DNA of 64,000 nucleotides from Bacteroidota bacterium (GCA_002746305.1 NVWV01000009.1:136455-200454); one strand, 5' to 3'. Positions 17,524 through 28,181 are shown, counted from the stretch's first letter. The notes: a model not told the origin generated them from the sequence alone. Translations and numbers: made by a program.

Positions 17524-20500
17524 ATGAAGAACAAACCTAAATTTACAAACTTTTCGGATACAAAAAACAACAATTATCGAACGAATTCAGTTATGAAACA
17601 AATGTTTACTAAAAGCAGACTTATGCAGTTTGCAGCATCGCTAGTATTGGTGCTTTCTAGCTTTTTGTCTTACGCTCAATGTGCTCCCAAAATCATCCTG
17701 CCAGATGGTTCTGCTGTTACCACAGGAGTGTTTTGTGAGGGGCAACAAGTCAAATTCGAGGCTCTATCTCCTGGTTTTACCACTACTATCGATTGGGATT
17801 TTGATTTTGCTGGAGATGGTAGTAATGTTCAAAAACCAACTTACTCCTACTCCACTGCAGGTAACTATACAGTTACCTTTAAGGGTACTGGTGCTGGTGG
17901 AACTTGTACAGAAACGCTTACCGTAATTGTAAAGCCTTCTCCAAATATCAGATTGGAACGTATTAATGATACAATACAATGTTTCAGAAATAACTCATTT
18001 TGTTTTAGAGATACATCCAATGCACCCGATGGACTCATTGTAAGACAAACATATTTATTCAGTAATGGTGATAAAATAATTTACAATAATCCTACCCATT
18101 ATGGCACGGACCAACACATAGATACTACTTTTTGTATTACAATCACTGACCCTACTGGGGGCTTCTTTGATTTGGTTATAGAATCTGAAGATTCAAGTGG
18201 TTGTGTTTCTAAACTTATCTATACCGATTATCTTTTCATACATCCAGAATTAGGTATTAAATTCTTAAACCAAACTCCTGCACCAAATCCAGGTTGTGAT
18301 TCTACTTTGGGAATATACAAGAATGTATCAACGGTGCCTTTAGCTGATGTTGATTCATTCACTTGGTCCTTTGGAGACGGTCAGTTTGAATATGGTAATG
18401 CTACCACCAATACTGACTGGTGGCTTGGACCAAATGGTGACGGTGTAATAGAACACATGTATCGAGATCATGGCAGCTTTGACGGAATTTTGGCTGTCAC
18501 TGCATATGGATGTACTGATATTTTTACTTTCAAAACAGCGGTGGCGAATATTGTGATGTCCCCAAAGATTCTTTCTTCTCCCAACCCTGCATGTACTCCT
18601 GATAATCCTATTACTTTTACAGTACAAGACTTACCATCTACCCCTGGCATTGACGGGTTTCTTTGGAATTTTGGAGATCCCCCTTCGGGACCTGCAAATA
18701 CTAATTTCAGGATATTAAGTGGTGTGACTAAAAGTTATGGTCCAGGTCCATGGATGATTAGTTTACGTTTACTAGCTGGGCCGTGCGATGTCACCATTTA
18801 CGATACAGTTCAACTAATTGGCCCAGGTTCTACTATTGAAGTTGCTTTTGACAGAGTTGCTCAAGACGAAACCTACCAATGTCTAATTACAGATTCTGTT
18901 CAGATGGTGAACAACTCTAGTTTTTATCAAAATGACTTCAATACAGAGGATGAAGATTCAACTGTATTTTATTACTCTAAAACATTTGATTATGAGCTTG
19001 ATAATACCACAGGATTCTATAAGTTCTTCTGTAGAACTTGGGAGGAAAGACCTCGTGGTAATTTCCTAGTAGATGAAGAAGAATTTAGCCCCGGTGCTAC
19101 ACTTGTAAAGGATGGATATACCGTTTCTTGGGATGCCACCAAAGATTCTCTCAAAGTTGTATTTGGTGGAAATACAACCTATCATAAAATCACCTATTTG
19201 ACGAATATTAGCGGAAACAGTTATAGATTCGGTGTAAATGGACGAAAGAGATTTGTATTCAACTATACACCACCAGTAGGATCTGGAGGTGTAGGAATAG
19301 GTGACCAGACAGCTATAGACCCTGATTATATAGAAAAAGGCTATAATCCCAATGTTTGGAGAATCTGGACTATGGGAGACCAATTTGCTCCTCAGTGTAC
19401 TACAGATAGTAGACCTTGGATGAATAAGAATGTAGGTATCAACTGTAACTGGAGCATTGATAGTGTACCCATTCACTGGTATACTCCTTGGGATGAGCTG
19501 TATGAAAGATTCCAAGATGGACAAAATTACACTGCTCCATATCAGGATTTAAGGTTATTTAAACCTGATAGATCTTGCTATGTAGTCAACATATACCCTT
19601 CAAATCCAATGATTGTTCCAGGTGATACTGTGCTTACTATACCATTAGATTCCTCTTATACTTATTTGGGGGTAAATATTCCTGCTGGTGTTACGTATCC
19701 AAAAGAGAGACTGGGTAACTGGATAGTAAGGCGACCCATGTCTACATTCTATGGAACAGAAGTCTATTGGGATGCAGCTAGAGATACTTTCGTTGCTGTA
19801 ACGAATCTTTCTGACACTACTTATCACAATGAAAACTGGTTAGGAAGGAATAACCCAAAAAATGGCAATGGTACTACTACATGGACCGTTACCTTCCATG
19901 AAATGGACTTTTACATCCCTGCTGGTGTTACCATTACTACTAAAATACTTCCAGCTCCTGGAGGTGGAGGTGCTGGTGTAGGTACTATTACAACATATAC
20001 GGGTCCTGCGAATGTAACCTTGGCTGAAAATGAGCAATTTGTAGTTAGTGCTGGAGACTCTATTATACCTCAGATTACGATTAAAGCTGAAGCTCCTGAT
20101 ACTACCGCTGCAACTGCATCTACATATCCTGTTAAAGAAATTCAATTTGGTGTAGAAGTTACCGTACTGAAATCCAAAGTATTTGTTGATGCCGCTCGAC
20201 ATAGAGCAGAGTGGTTTAAAGAGAATGCTGTATGTTTTAACATTGAATTATGGCAAAAAGACACCATTCATCCATTGATGTGTGAGTCTACAGGAACGAA
20301 GTCTTTGGCTCTTACGCCTCCAAATGCGGAAGGATTAGAATGGGTATTTGGTACTCCTTGTCCTTATAGAGCTGGATTAGACCCTTATGTCCTTGGTTTT
20401 GATATCTCCAATACAAAACCAGGTTGTACACAACAATGGTTTGCTGTAAATCTGGATACATTCAGTTTCCCAGTTAATCAATCTTCCTCATGGACAGTTT

Positions 20501-23418
20501 ATAATGCAGGTCTTCTTGCTCCGCCAGCACCTGGTAGTCCAATACCATTTGCTTTACCGTATAACATTGTAGGCAACTTAGGTACGCAATTTGTAAAAGG
20601 ATATACTGCTGGAGAAATAGGTGATCCATATGCAAGAAATCCATTTGGCTCGTTTGCCCTTGGTCTTATCATAGGAAATGGTACACCTGACCCTATGGGT
20701 GGACCTCCAGAGTGTTTGGACACCGTAATCTACGATCAAGTATTTAGTATATTTCCGATTGCTGCTGACTTCACTATTATCGAACCTGCTGGCGTTCCAT
20801 TTATATGCCCAGGAGGTACTGCATATTTCAAAATCAACAGAGAAATTCAAGACAATATATCCTCTATGAGATGGAGTTGGGGTTATCCTGGGGCTAATGT
20901 TAGTCCTGGACCTGAGTTGGCTGGATATGTAGAACAATTTATATACCACGAAGAATATACTGGACCCGTTGCTGGAAGAAATGATGCTGGAATTACGTAT
21001 AACGGAGAAGATTGGTTATACAATTATGTTATCCGTCAAGAACTTAATGACATTACAGGTAATAAGATTTTAGATACCATAGTAACTTCTATTCATAAGG
21101 AATGGCAAGTATTGGCCAATACTCAAAATGCTGACGACGTCATTATTGCTATATTCGAAGCTCTTGGATTAAACTACAATAGGCTCCCAGCTGAAGATAT
21201 CCCATTATATCTAGGTGATGGAACTTTTGGATGTATTGATACTTCAGGATTTGGTAATCTCTTTCAATTTGATACTGTAACATACTCTGAATATAAAGAC
21301 TGGGGAGTTTTTGTAGAAAATGGTGTTCGATACAGAACAGATTCTACAACTACTCCATGGGATACTATTGAAGTTGCTCTAGTACTCCATTTTAGAGATT
21401 CATCTTTAATGGGTTATGATACCTTAATTAAAGATACATCTGGGAATGGTCAAATGGATACCTTAACAGGACTATACAAATACACGTATAGATATCCAGA
21501 AGTAATTACACCAGATGATTGTTTCCCTGATGCTAAAGAAATAGTCTATAGAAATGCTAGTGGACCAATGCAGCCTTCTCTCTTCATTAGAAGTACCGTA
21601 GGATGTTTTGATGGAACAGCACAATACTTAAACGTGGGCTATAAAACAGTATATGATGTAAAAAACACGAATATATGTGAAGGGCTCGCCGTCGAACTGG
21701 AATACTATCAACGATACTGGCAATTGGGTGAAGAGGACTTCCTTACTTATCCAATTAAGGATATCCCATTCTGGCAAGAGTTTGATAGATATACCAATAA
21801 CATTGAAACGTATGAAATGGACTGGGATAGTACTGATGGTGTTTGGGATGCTGAACGATCTATTGTGCCAAACCATATCTATACTGATCCAGGTAAATAC
21901 ACTATCACTGTTGTAACTAAGGATAGTATTAGTTGTTTTGATACTGCCTATATGACGGTATTCATCTCGAAATTACACCCGTTCTTTAGCTTACAAGATA
22001 ACATAGTGAATTGTGCGTCTATTATCGACTTCTCTGATAGTAGTTGGATTGTTGATGCTTGTATTGATACTTGTGCTGACGGATCCATAACCCCTGCTTG
22101 TGATAGCATTATTAAATGGGAATGGGACTTTGGTGATGGAACTCGTAAGAGTATTCTTGAAAACCCGTCTCATAACTTTACGAAGGGTGGATTCTTTGAT
22201 GTAGAATTAACAGTATGGTCCCACTTGGGTTGTAAAGAGTCCATCATACAACGTATATACATACCTGGGCCACAGCCTGAATTTGAATTTGATCTTGCTG
22301 TATGGAATATAAATGATACAGCTGTGATATGTGTTGGAGATTCTGTAACTCTAAGTAACATTGGTCAAGGAGATGTAAACACTCCTAGTTTCATTATGAA
22401 CTGGGGAGATAGTACATTCACAACTCCTCCGGGAATTGGGAGCTTGTACTCTCATCGATATACTAAAGCGGGTACATTCGAACTCTTCCTGATACAAGAA
22501 GATGAAGTACCTGGATCAGGAATAAGATGTTCTAGAATATTCCCTGATACCAATCCAGATTTGGTACTACAACACCGAATTGTAGTGATTGTTAATCCGA
22601 ATCCTGATGTAAGCATTGCAGCTTCTCCACTCGTGGTATGTCCTGATGATGAAATTACATTCACCGCGACAATGGATGATAGATATACCAGACTACAGTG
22701 GATTATGGGCAACAGCGACAATGACAGTATTAGCAAAAATGTTCCTGATATCACCTTAAAATTCTCTTATAGTGACCCTGGAACTTACAATGTCATTCTT
22801 GCCCCAGAATATGATGTTCTTCCAAGATGCTGGGACAGAGATACCATTCAGATTGAGGTCGTTACAATTAAAGCAGACTTTGATATTGACTCTCTTGCAC
22901 GACCAAAATTCTGTTTTACCGATAAATCTTCTGCCAATGCAGTAACTTATGAGTGGACCTTTGAAGATGAACCTGCAGATGGAAGCAGTATCGAAAAGGA
23001 TCCTTGCTACAATTGGGATGACAGAAGAGGTTCATTTGAAGTATGTCTTACAGTGAGAACTGCAGAACCTCAGTCTTGTGAAGACACCTATTGCGAAATT
23101 ATAAACAATACATTCTTCAGAACCATTGAATTCTTCAACGTATTTACTCCAGATGGAGATATTCACAATAATGAATTCAAGGTTACAGGTGAAAGTATTG
23201 AAACCTTTGAAATGAAAATCTTCAACAGATGGGGAGAAAGAGTCTTCCAAACTACTGACATCAATACGTCTTGGAATGGCAAGGTTAACAATACTGGAAT
23301 TAAGTGCCCAGAAGGCACCTACTTCTATATAGCTAACTACAAATTCCTATTCGGCGAAGAAAATGACGGACTTGGACCGGTAGAGGGTCAAGTAGAACTT
23401 ATTAGAAATAAAAATTAA
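17524..23418 (+). CDS. Giant PKD-domain surface protein with T9SS type B tail
   Basis: A 1964-residue secreted adhesin-like protein. The frame extends to a TTG at 17515; ATG 17524 is preferred, and ATG 17593 is an alternative just before the hydrophobic signal region (MQFAASLVLVLSSFLSYAQ). PKD domains are visible near the N-terminus (DWDFDFAGDG, YSTAGNYTVTF), as FTWSFGDGQFEYG, FLWNFGDPP, and near the C-terminus (WEWDFGDGTRKSILENPSHNF). The last 90 residues are a gliding-type tail (EFFNVFTPDGDIHNNEFKV, FNRWGERVFQT, TSWNGK). It lies 11 bases after the anti-sigma-like gene and ends at a strong terminator, so it is part of the sigma operon. SprB-like adhesion is possible; substrate unknown. Confidence 0.9.
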   Translation: MKNKPKFTNFSDTKNNNYRTNSVMKQMFTKSRLMQFAASLVLVLSSFLSYAQCAPKIILPDGSAVTTGVFCEGQQVKFEALSPGFTTTIDWDFDFAGDGSNVQKPTYSYSTAGNYTVTFKGTGAGGTCTETLTVIVKPSPNIRLERINDTIQCFRNNSFCFRDTSNAPDGLIVRQTYLFSNGDKIIYNNPTHYGTDQHIDTTFCITITDPTGGFFDLVIESEDSSGCVSKLIYTDYLFIHPELGIKFLNQTPAPNPGCDSTLGIYKNVSTVPLADVDSFTWSFGDGQFEYGNATTNTDWWLGPNGDGVIEHMYRDHGSFDGILAVTAYGCTDIFTFKTAVANIVMSPKILSSPNPACTPDNPITFTVQDLPSTPGIDGFLWNFGDPPSGPANTNFRILSGVTKSYGPGPWMISLRLLAGPCDVTIYDTVQLIGPGSTIEVAFDRVAQDETYQCLITDSVQMVNNSSFYQNDFNTEDEDSTVFYYSKTFDYELDNTTGFYKFFCRTWEERPRGNFLVDEEEFSPGATLVKDGYTVSWDATKDSLKVVFGGNTTYHKITYLTNISGNSYRFGVNGRKRFVFNYTPPVGSGGVGIGDQTAIDPDYIEKGYNPNVWRIWTMGDQFAPQCTTDSRPWMNKNVGINCNWSIDSVPIHWYTPWDELYERFQDGQNYTAPYQDLRLFKPDRSCYVVNIYPSNPMIVPGDTVLTIPLDSSYTYLGVNIPAGVTYPKERLGNWIVRRPMSTFYGTEVYWDAARDTFVAVTNLSDTTYHNENWLGRNNPKNGNGTTTWTVTFHEMDFYIPAGVTITTKILPAPGGGGAGVGTITTYTGPANVTLAENEQFVVSAGDSIIPQITIKAEAPDTTAATASTYPVKEIQFGVEVTVLKSKVFVDAARHRAEWFKENAVCFNIELWQKDTIHPLMCESTGTKSLALTPPNAEGLEWVFGTPCPYRAGLDPYVLGFDISNTKPGCTQQWFAVNLDTFSFPVNQSSSWTVYNAGLLAPPAPGSPIPFALPYNIVGNLGTQFVKGYTAGEIGDPYARNPFGSFALGLIIGNGTPDPMGGPPECLDTVIYDQVFSIFPIAADFTIIEPAGVPFICPGGTAYFKINREIQDNISSMRWSWGYPGANVSPGPELAGYVEQFIYHEEYTGPVAGRNDAGITYNGEDWLYNYVIRQELNDITGNKILDTIVTSIHKEWQVLANTQNADDVIIAIFEALGLNYNRLPAEDIPLYLGDGTFGCIDTSGFGNLFQFDTVTYSEYKDWGVFVENGVRYRTDSTTTPWDTIEVALVLHFRDSSLMGYDTLIKDTSGNGQMDTLTGLYKYTYRYPEVITPDDCFPDAKEIVYRNASGPMQPSLFIRSTVGCFDGTAQYLNVGYKTVYDVKNTNICEGLAVELEYYQRYWQLGEEDFLTYPIKDIPFWQEFDRYTNNIETYEMDWDSTDGVWDAERSIVPNHIYTDPGKYTITVVTKDSISCFDTAYMTVFISKLHPFFSLQDNIVNCASIIDFSDSSWIVDACIDTCADGSITPACDSIIKWEWDFGDGTRKSILENPSHNFTKGGFFDVELTVWSHLGCKESIIQRIYIPGPQPEFEFDLAVWNINDTAVICVGDSVTLSNIGQGDVNTPSFIMNWGDSTFTTPPGIGSLYSHRYTKAGTFELFLIQEDEVPGSGIRCSRIFPDTNPDLVLQHRIVVIVNPNPDVSIAASPLVVCPDDEITFTATMDDRYTRLQWIMGNSDNDSISKNVPDITLKFSYSDPGTYNVILAPEYDVLPRCWDRDTIQIEVVTIKADFDIDSLARPKFCFTDKSSANAVTYEWTFEDEPADGSSIEKDPCYNWDDRRGSFEVCLTVRTAEPQSCEDTYCEIINNTFFRTIEFFNVFTPDGDIHNNEFKVTGESIETFEMKIFNRWGERVFQTTDINTSWNGKVNNTGIKCPEGTYFYIANYKFLFGEENDGLGPVEGQVELIRNKN

Positions 23419-23440
23419 GTTACTCAACATAATAATTCTA

Positions 23441-23472
23441 ACCGTCTCCATTTATTTGGAGACGGTTTTTTT
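23441..23472 (+). terminator. Strong rho-independent terminator of the sigma/adhesin operon
   Basis: Perfect 10-bp stem ACCGTCTCCA/TGGAGACGGT with a 6-base loop (23451-23456) and a T-run to 23472. It isolates the adhesin operon from the metH riboswitch. Confidence 0.93.
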
Positions 23473-23488
23473 ATGCTTCAATATTAGA

Positions 23489-23496
23489 TACCTTTG
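23489..23496 (+). promoter_or_regulatory. -7 promoter element TACCTTTG for the metH riboswitch transcript
   Basis: TACCTTTG fits TAnnTTTG and ends 4 bases before the first paired base of the SAM riboswitch. Transcription should therefore start right at its 5' edge. Confidence 0.6.
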
Positions 23497-23500
23497 CAAT

Positions 23501-23605
23501 GCTTATAAAGAAAGACTGAGGGATTAGGCCCAGAGAAGTCTTAGCAACCTGAAAGTCTAAAACTCAAGGTGCTACATCCTATTCGCCAACGCGAAACAGA
23601 TAAGC
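23501..23605 (+). promoter_or_regulatory. SAM-I (S-box) riboswitch upstream of metH
   Basis: The P1 helix is visible as GCTTAT (23501-23506) pairing with ATAAGC (23600-23605). Between them are S-box consensus blocks: GAGGGATTAGGCCC (P2/J), TTAGCAACC and AAGGTGCTACATCC. Such RNAs bind S-adenosylmethionine and lower expression of methionine genes when it is plentiful. No terminator hairpin is seen between 23605 and the metH ATG at 23636, so control of translation initiation is more likely than termination. Confidence 0.93.
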
Positions 23606-23635
23606 TTCTCACACCCTAATTCCTTGCACTTACAT

Positions 23636-26293
23636 ATGTCCAAAACAATAAAAAATTACTTGAGATTAAGTGGTTTAGAGCCCATGGTTCAAACACCCAA
23701 TATTAATTTCATTAACATAGGTGAAAGAACCAACGTCACTGGCTCCAAGAAATTTTCTCGTCTCATACTCAACAACAAGTATGACGAAGCTCTGGATGTA
23801 GCCCGATCACAAGTCGAAAACGGTGCTCAAATCATTGACATAAATATGGATGAGGGTATGCTGGATGGTAAAGATGCCATGGTAACTTTCCTTAATCTTA
23901 TAGCCGCAGAGCCTGACATATCTCGTGTCCCGGTAATGATAGACTCCAGTAAATGGGAGATTATTGAGGTAGGACTAAAAGCAATACAAGGCAAGGGAAT
24001 TGTTAACTCCATTAGCTTAAAAGACGGAGAAGAAGAATTTATAAAACGAGCCAAAAAAATCAAACGATATGGTGCCGCAACTGTGGTTATGGCCTTTGAC
24101 GAAAAAGGACAAGCTGATTCATTTGAAAAAAGAATTGCAATCTGCAAGAGAAGCTATGACATACTTACTCAAAAAGTAAATTTCCGACCATCCGACATCA
24201 TATTTGACCCCAACATACTTACTGTAGCCACGGGCATAGATGAACATAACAACTATGCCGTAGATTTCATTAATGCCACAAAATGGATTAAGAAAAATCT
24301 ACCTTTTGCCAAAGTCAGTGGAGGGATAAGTAATATTTCATTTAGCTTTAGGGGGAATAATATTGTACGTGAAGCCATGCACTCCGCATTTTTATACCAT
24401 GCTATCCAAGCAGGTTTAGACATGGGAATTGTGAACGCAGGTATGATTGAAGTATACGAAGAAATTCCAAAAGAATTGCTCGTACGTGTTGAGGATGTAC
24501 TTCTTAACAGAAGAGCAGATGCCACAGAAAGACTTGTGGATTTCGCAGAAACAGTAAAAGGAGATGGCAAGCAAATCGTTGTCGACCTCAGTTGGAGAGA
24601 ACAGAGCGTAGAAGAACGATTGAAACATTCTCTAATTAAGGGCATTACAGAATTTATTGATGAAGATACAGAGGAAGCTAGGCAAAATTATGAGAAACCA
24701 CTTCATGTGATAGAAGGGCCTCTTATGGCGGGTATGAATGTAGTGGGCGATTTATTCGGCTCTGGTAAAATGTTTTTACCCCAAGTAGTAAAAAGTGCTA
24801 GAGTAATGAAAAAATCTGTGGCTTATCTACAACCTTACTTAGAAGCGGATAAAAGTAAAGGGGGTGCACGAGGTAAAATACTTCTTGCAACTGTAAAAGG
24901 AGATGTGCACGACATAGGTAAAAACATAGTAAGCGTAGTTTTGGCATGTAACAACTATGAAATCATAGACTTAGGAGTAATGGTTCCTACCAATGTGATC
25001 TTAGATGAGGCTGAAAAACATCAAGTAGATGTTATAGGCCTAAGTGGCTTAATAACACCAAGTCTCGACGAAATGGTGGATGTGGCTACCGAAATGGAAC
25101 GTAGAAACATTAAACTTCCATTACTTATAGGTGGTGCTACTACTTCAAGAGTGCACACAGCTGTAAAGGTCGCTCCACACTACACTGGTCCCGTGGTTCA
25201 TGTTCTTGATGCATCTCGCTCCGTACCTGTAGCTGGCAAGCTCATAAGTGAAAATACCAGAGATCAATTTGAAGCTAATATAAAGTTGGAATATTCGGAA
25301 CTTGCTATACAGCATGCAGCAAGACAAGCAGATAAAAAAATTCTGCCATACGAAGGAGCATTGGCTAATAAACTAAGTTTAGATTGGTCCAACTACTCCC
25401 CTCCCACACCTAAAAATATGGGAATTTCAATTTACAATGACTTTGATCTAAAAACCATCGAAAAATATATTGATTGGACTCCATTCTTTGCTACTTGGGA
25501 ACTAAGAGGACGGTACCCCAATATTTTTGAAGACAAATATGTAGGAGATGAAGCTAAGAAACTCTTTGAAGACGCTCAAGTTATGCTTAGAGATTTAATT
25601 GACAACCGAAGACTAAAGTCTAATGCTGTCGTAGGTATTTTTGAGGCGAACGAAGAAAATGGCGATGTATATTTACCAAAAGCGGATACTACGTTTAATT
25701 TCCTGCGTCAACAACGAAAAATGGGAGATAATATACCTAACATTTCCCTGGCTGATTTCATTGCTCCAAAGTCTTCGGGTAAAAAGGACTATATCGGTGC
25801 GTTTGCAGTAACCACAGGAATAGGTATAGAACCACTTATTGCTAAATATGAAGCAGATCATGATGACTACAACTCTATTATGGTGAAAGCTTTAGCCGAT
25901 AGACTAGCGGAGGCATTTACAGAATGTATTCACCATAAAGTAAGAACAGAACTCTGGGCATATACAGGTGACGAGCAACTTACCAATAATGAATTGATCC
26001 GAGAAAAATACCAAGGTATACGACCCGCTGCAGGTTATCCTGCAAGTCCAGATCACACAGAAAAAGCAAAACTTTGGGAACTTCTAGATGTAGAAAAGAA
26101 TACAGGGATTAGCCTAACTGAAAGCTATGCCATGTATCCTACAGCCTCTGTTTCTGGTCTGTATTTCTCGCACCCAGACAGTAAATATTTTGCTGTTGGA
26201 AAAATAAGTGATCAACAGGTGGTAGACTATGCAGAACGTAAAAATCAAGACCTAGATGCTACTCGAAAATGGTTGGGTCCCAATCTTTTCTAA
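23636..26293 (+). CDS. metH: Cobalamin-dependent methionine synthase, lacking the homocysteine domain
   Basis: An 885-residue MetH covering the methyl-tetrahydrofolate (pterin) domain ([18 protein letters not shown] near the N-terminus), the B12 cap, the B12 domain with DVHDIGKN (423-430, the cobalt-ligating His425) and [13 protein letters not shown], and the SAM-dependent reactivation domain ([26 protein letters not shown]). The N-terminal homocysteine-binding barrel of the E. coli enzyme (about 330 residues) is missing. In many Bacteroidota it is a separate gene next door; here no such gene is adjacent. ATG 23636 is preferred over TTG 23624. Regulation by the upstream SAM riboswitch is clear. 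Confidence 0.95.
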   Translation: MSKTIKNYLRLSGLEPMVQTPNINFINIGERTNVTGSKKFSRLILNNKYDEALDVARSQVENGAQIIDINMDEGMLDGKDAMVTFLNLIAAEPDISRVPVMIDSSKWEIIEVGLKAIQGKGIVNSISLKDGEEEFIKRAKKIKRYGAATVVMAFDEKGQADSFEKRIAICKRSYDILTQKVNFRPSDIIFDPNILTVATGIDEHNNYAVDFINATKWIKKNLPFAKVSGGISNISFSFRGNNIVREAMHSAFLYHAIQAGLDMGIVNAGMIEVYEEIPKELLVRVEDVLLNRRADATERLVDFAETVKGDGKQIVVDLSWREQSVEERLKHSLIKGITEFIDEDTEEARQNYEKPLHVIEGPLMAGMNVVGDLFGSGKMFLPQVVKSARVMKKSVAYLQPYLEADKSKGGARGKILLATVKGDVHDIGKNIVSVVLACNNYEIIDLGVMVPTNVILDEAEKHQVDVIGLSGLITPSLDEMVDVATEMERRNIKLPLLIGGATTSRVHTAVKVAPHYTGPVVHVLDASRSVPVAGKLISENTRDQFEANIKLEYSELAIQHAARQADKKILPYEGALANKLSLDWSNYSPPTPKNMGISIYNDFDLKTIEKYIDWTPFFATWELRGRYPNIFEDKYVGDEAKKLFEDAQVMLRDLIDNRRLKSNAVVGIFEANEENGDVYLPKADTTFNFLRQQRKMGDNIPNISLADFIAPKSSGKKDYIGAFAVTTGIGIEPLIAKYEADHDDYNSIMVKALADRLAEAFTECIHHKVRTELWAYTGDEQLTNNELIREKYQGIRPAAGYPASPDHTEKAKLWELLDVEKNTGISLTESYAMYPTASVSGLYFSHPDSKYFAVGKISDQQVVDYAERKNQDLDATRKWLGPNLF

Positions 26294-26477
26294 AAAAATC
26301 AAAATTAGAGTGCAACTTTTTGGTCTCTTAAAGTATCTAGTCTATACAAAGACATTCGGATGAATAGCTAATATACGCTGCTTTTATTTGAAGACTCTAG
26401 ATGAATAAAACCCTATAATCGAATCTTAAAAGGTTCGAAAAACTGCATAAATGGAGGTTTTGGCCATTACTGCTTCT
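26294..26477 (+). other. Intergenic stretch after metH, no gene seen
   Basis: These 184 bases contain no credible ORF, tRNA or promoter box. Two small hairpins can be drawn: CGAATC/GGTTCG and ATGG/CCAT. With the strong terminator directly after, a 3' UTR or small RNA is possible but unsupported. Confidence 0.3.
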
Positions 26478-26510
26478 AAACTCTTGAGATTATCTCTCAA
26501 GAGTTTTTTT
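26478..26510 (+). terminator. Rho-independent terminator downstream of metH
   Basis: Perfect 12-bp stem AAACTCTTGAGA/TCTCAAGAGTTT around a 5-base loop, followed by a T-run. It ends the metH transcript about 190 bases after its stop codon. Confidence 0.92.
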
Positions 26511-26567
26511 AGTTTCTAATGCAACCATTTATTTACAAGCTAGACTAATACATACAGAAACACACTT

Positions 26568-26951
26568 ATGAGAAATATTAAAAACCTTGCTACCATAATT
26601 TTACTTTCAACTTTAATGGCAATGACTCCAGGCACTTGGGACCACTTAGGTTCTCGCAAAGTGAACTTTGGAATTGACCATGATCGTATATCCGTTACTT
26701 CTTCAAAAGGAGCCTTCTCTAAACTAAAACTAAATGTAACGGGAAACCTTACTATGCACAAAATGAAGGTGAATTATAGAAACGGGACCTCTCAAGTACT
26801 GAATATTAAGTGCCATTTTATTAAAGGGCAAGATTCACGGGTAATAGACCTTAAAGGAGGTAAACGTGTAATACAATCTGTTGATCTTTGGTACGACACC
26901 AAGAATAGAGCTAGAAAAAGAGCTACTGTACACCTATACGGAAGACATTAA
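26568..26951 (+). CDS. Small secreted protein, DUF2541-like
   Basis: A 127-residue exported protein with a signal peptide (about 1-19, ILLSTLMAMT). The remainder forms one beta-rich domain with the pattern WDHLGSRKVNFGIDHDRISV, KGAFSKLKLNV, VNYRNG, VIDLKGGKRVI and VDLWYDTKNRARKRATV. From memory this resembles small DUF2541-type periplasmic proteins with a DHD...IDL..G.R.I..V..WYD pattern; the assignment is not certain. It is flanked by terminators on both sides and is therefore a single-gene unit. Function unknown. Confidence 0.65.
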   Translation: MRNIKNLATIILLSTLMAMTPGTWDHLGSRKVNFGIDHDRISVTSSKGAFSKLKLNVTGNLTMHKMKVNYRNGTSQVLNIKCHFIKGQDSRVIDLKGGKRVIQSVDLWYDTKNRARKRATVHLYGRH

Positions 26952-26990
26952 TAAATTAAAACTACCTTACTTATCTACTAATAAATATGT

Positions 26991-27022
26991 GCTCATTGGA
27001 CTTACTACCCAATGAGCTTTTT
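26991..27022 (+). terminator. Rho-independent terminator before bshA
   Basis: Perfect 9-bp stem GCTCATTGG/CCAATGAGC around a 9-base loop, followed by TTTTT. It overlaps the spurious ATG extension (27012) of the bshA frame, which argues against that start. Confidence 0.9.
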
Positions 27023-27077
27023 AATTTATTTCACATTAGTTTCTGAACATTTATGCACCCATATTTGTCCTTGTAAT

Positions 27078-28181
27078 ATGAACATAGGAATAGTATGTTA
27101 TCCAACTTTTGGAGGTAGTGGTGTTGTAGCAACTGAATTGGGAAAGGCTCTTGCATCCAAAGGGCACAACATTCATTTTATTTCGTACAATCAACCTGTA
27201 CGACTAGATGCTTTTACTGAAAATATCTTCTATCACGAAGTGAGCTTTAATAATTATCCCTTGTTCAAATTTGCACCCTATGAAACTGCATTAACTAGCA
27301 AGATTGTACATATTGTAAAAGCTCACAAAATAGAAGTTCTTCATGTTCATTATGCCATCCCTCATGCGGCGGCGGCAGTGACGGCTAAACACATTCTTGC
27401 AAGAGAGGGAATTATCTTGAAAATTGTAACAACACTTCATGGTACAGACATAACTTTAGTTGGAAAAGATAAGTCCTATGAGCCTGTAGTTAGCTATTCC
27501 CTTCATGAGAGTGATGAAGTAACGGCTGTTTCTGAAAGCTTAAAAAAAGACACTTATGAATTTTTTAACTACGACGAAAAAATAACAGTAGTACCAAACT
27601 TCATAGATTTTAAACGTTTTAATAAACAACCCAAAGATCATTTCAAAAAGGTTATAGCTCCAAATGGTGAAAAGATTCTGGTGCACACTTCTAACTTTAG
27701 GAAGGTGAAACGAGTGCCAGACGTTCTTGAAATATACCGAAAGGTTTCTGTTAAGGTACCTGCCAAACTTCTGCTGATAGGTGATGGTCCTGAACGAGCT
27801 GCTGTAGAAGAAGAATGCCGAGAATGTGACATTTGTAAAGACGTTATTTTCCTGGGCAAACAAGAGGCTGTAGAAGAGATATTAAGCATTGCTGACTTAT
27901 TTATTATTCCATCTGAGACTGAAAGCTTTGGTCTTGCGGCGTTGGAAGCTATGGCTTGTGAAGTTCCTGTTATTAGTACAAATACAGGAGGTCTACCAGA
28001 AGTCAATATTGATGGAGTAACGGGTTATACTAGCAATATTGGTGACGTTGAAAAGATGGCTAAAGATGCCTTAGAAATATTGCAAGACAAAAATCTTGCA
28101 CGATTTAAAGCACAGGCAAAAGAGCACTCGTTGAAATATAAACTGGAAAACATACTTCCTTTGTACGAAGCGTTATACTAA
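27078..28181 (+). CDS. bshA: N-acetyl-alpha-D-glucosaminyl L-malate synthase
   Basis: A 367-residue GT4 retaining glycosyltransferase that joins UDP-GlcNAc and L-malate in the first step of bacillithiol synthesis. Landmarks are the N-terminal MNIGIVCYPTFGGSGVVATELG, HVHYAIPHA, TTLHGTDITLVG, the phosphate-binding SNFRKVKRV and the donor-site ETESFGLAALEAMACEVPVI. The frame extends to ATG 27012, but that lies inside a terminator; ATG 27078 gives the standard N-terminus. bshB and bshC are not in the window. Confidence 0.95.
   Translation: MNIGIVCYPTFGGSGVVATELGKALASKGHNIHFISYNQPVRLDAFTENIFYHEVSFNNYPLFKFAPYETALTSKIVHIVKAHKIEVLHVHYAIPHAAAAVTAKHILAREGIILKIVTTLHGTDITLVGKDKSYEPVVSYSLHESDEVTAVSESLKKDTYEFFNYDEKITVVPNFIDFKRFNKQPKDHFKKVIAPNGEKILVHTSNFRKVKRVPDVLEIYRKVSVKVPAKLLLIGDGPERAAVEEECRECDICKDVIFLGKQEAVEEILSIADLFIIPSETESFGLAALEAMACEVPVISTNTGGLPEVNIDGVTGYTSNIGDVEKMAKDALEILQDKNLARFKAQAKEHSLKYKLENILPLYEALY

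Noticed and set aside
26400..26450. tRNA-like sequence with a GGTTCGAA box after metH
   Set aside because: No acceptor stem, D-arm or anticodon stem can be drawn around the T-loop-like GGTTCGA.
27012..27077. Upstream ATG extension of bshA
   Set aside because: The ATG lies inside a perfect terminator and the extra residues have no counterpart in the family.
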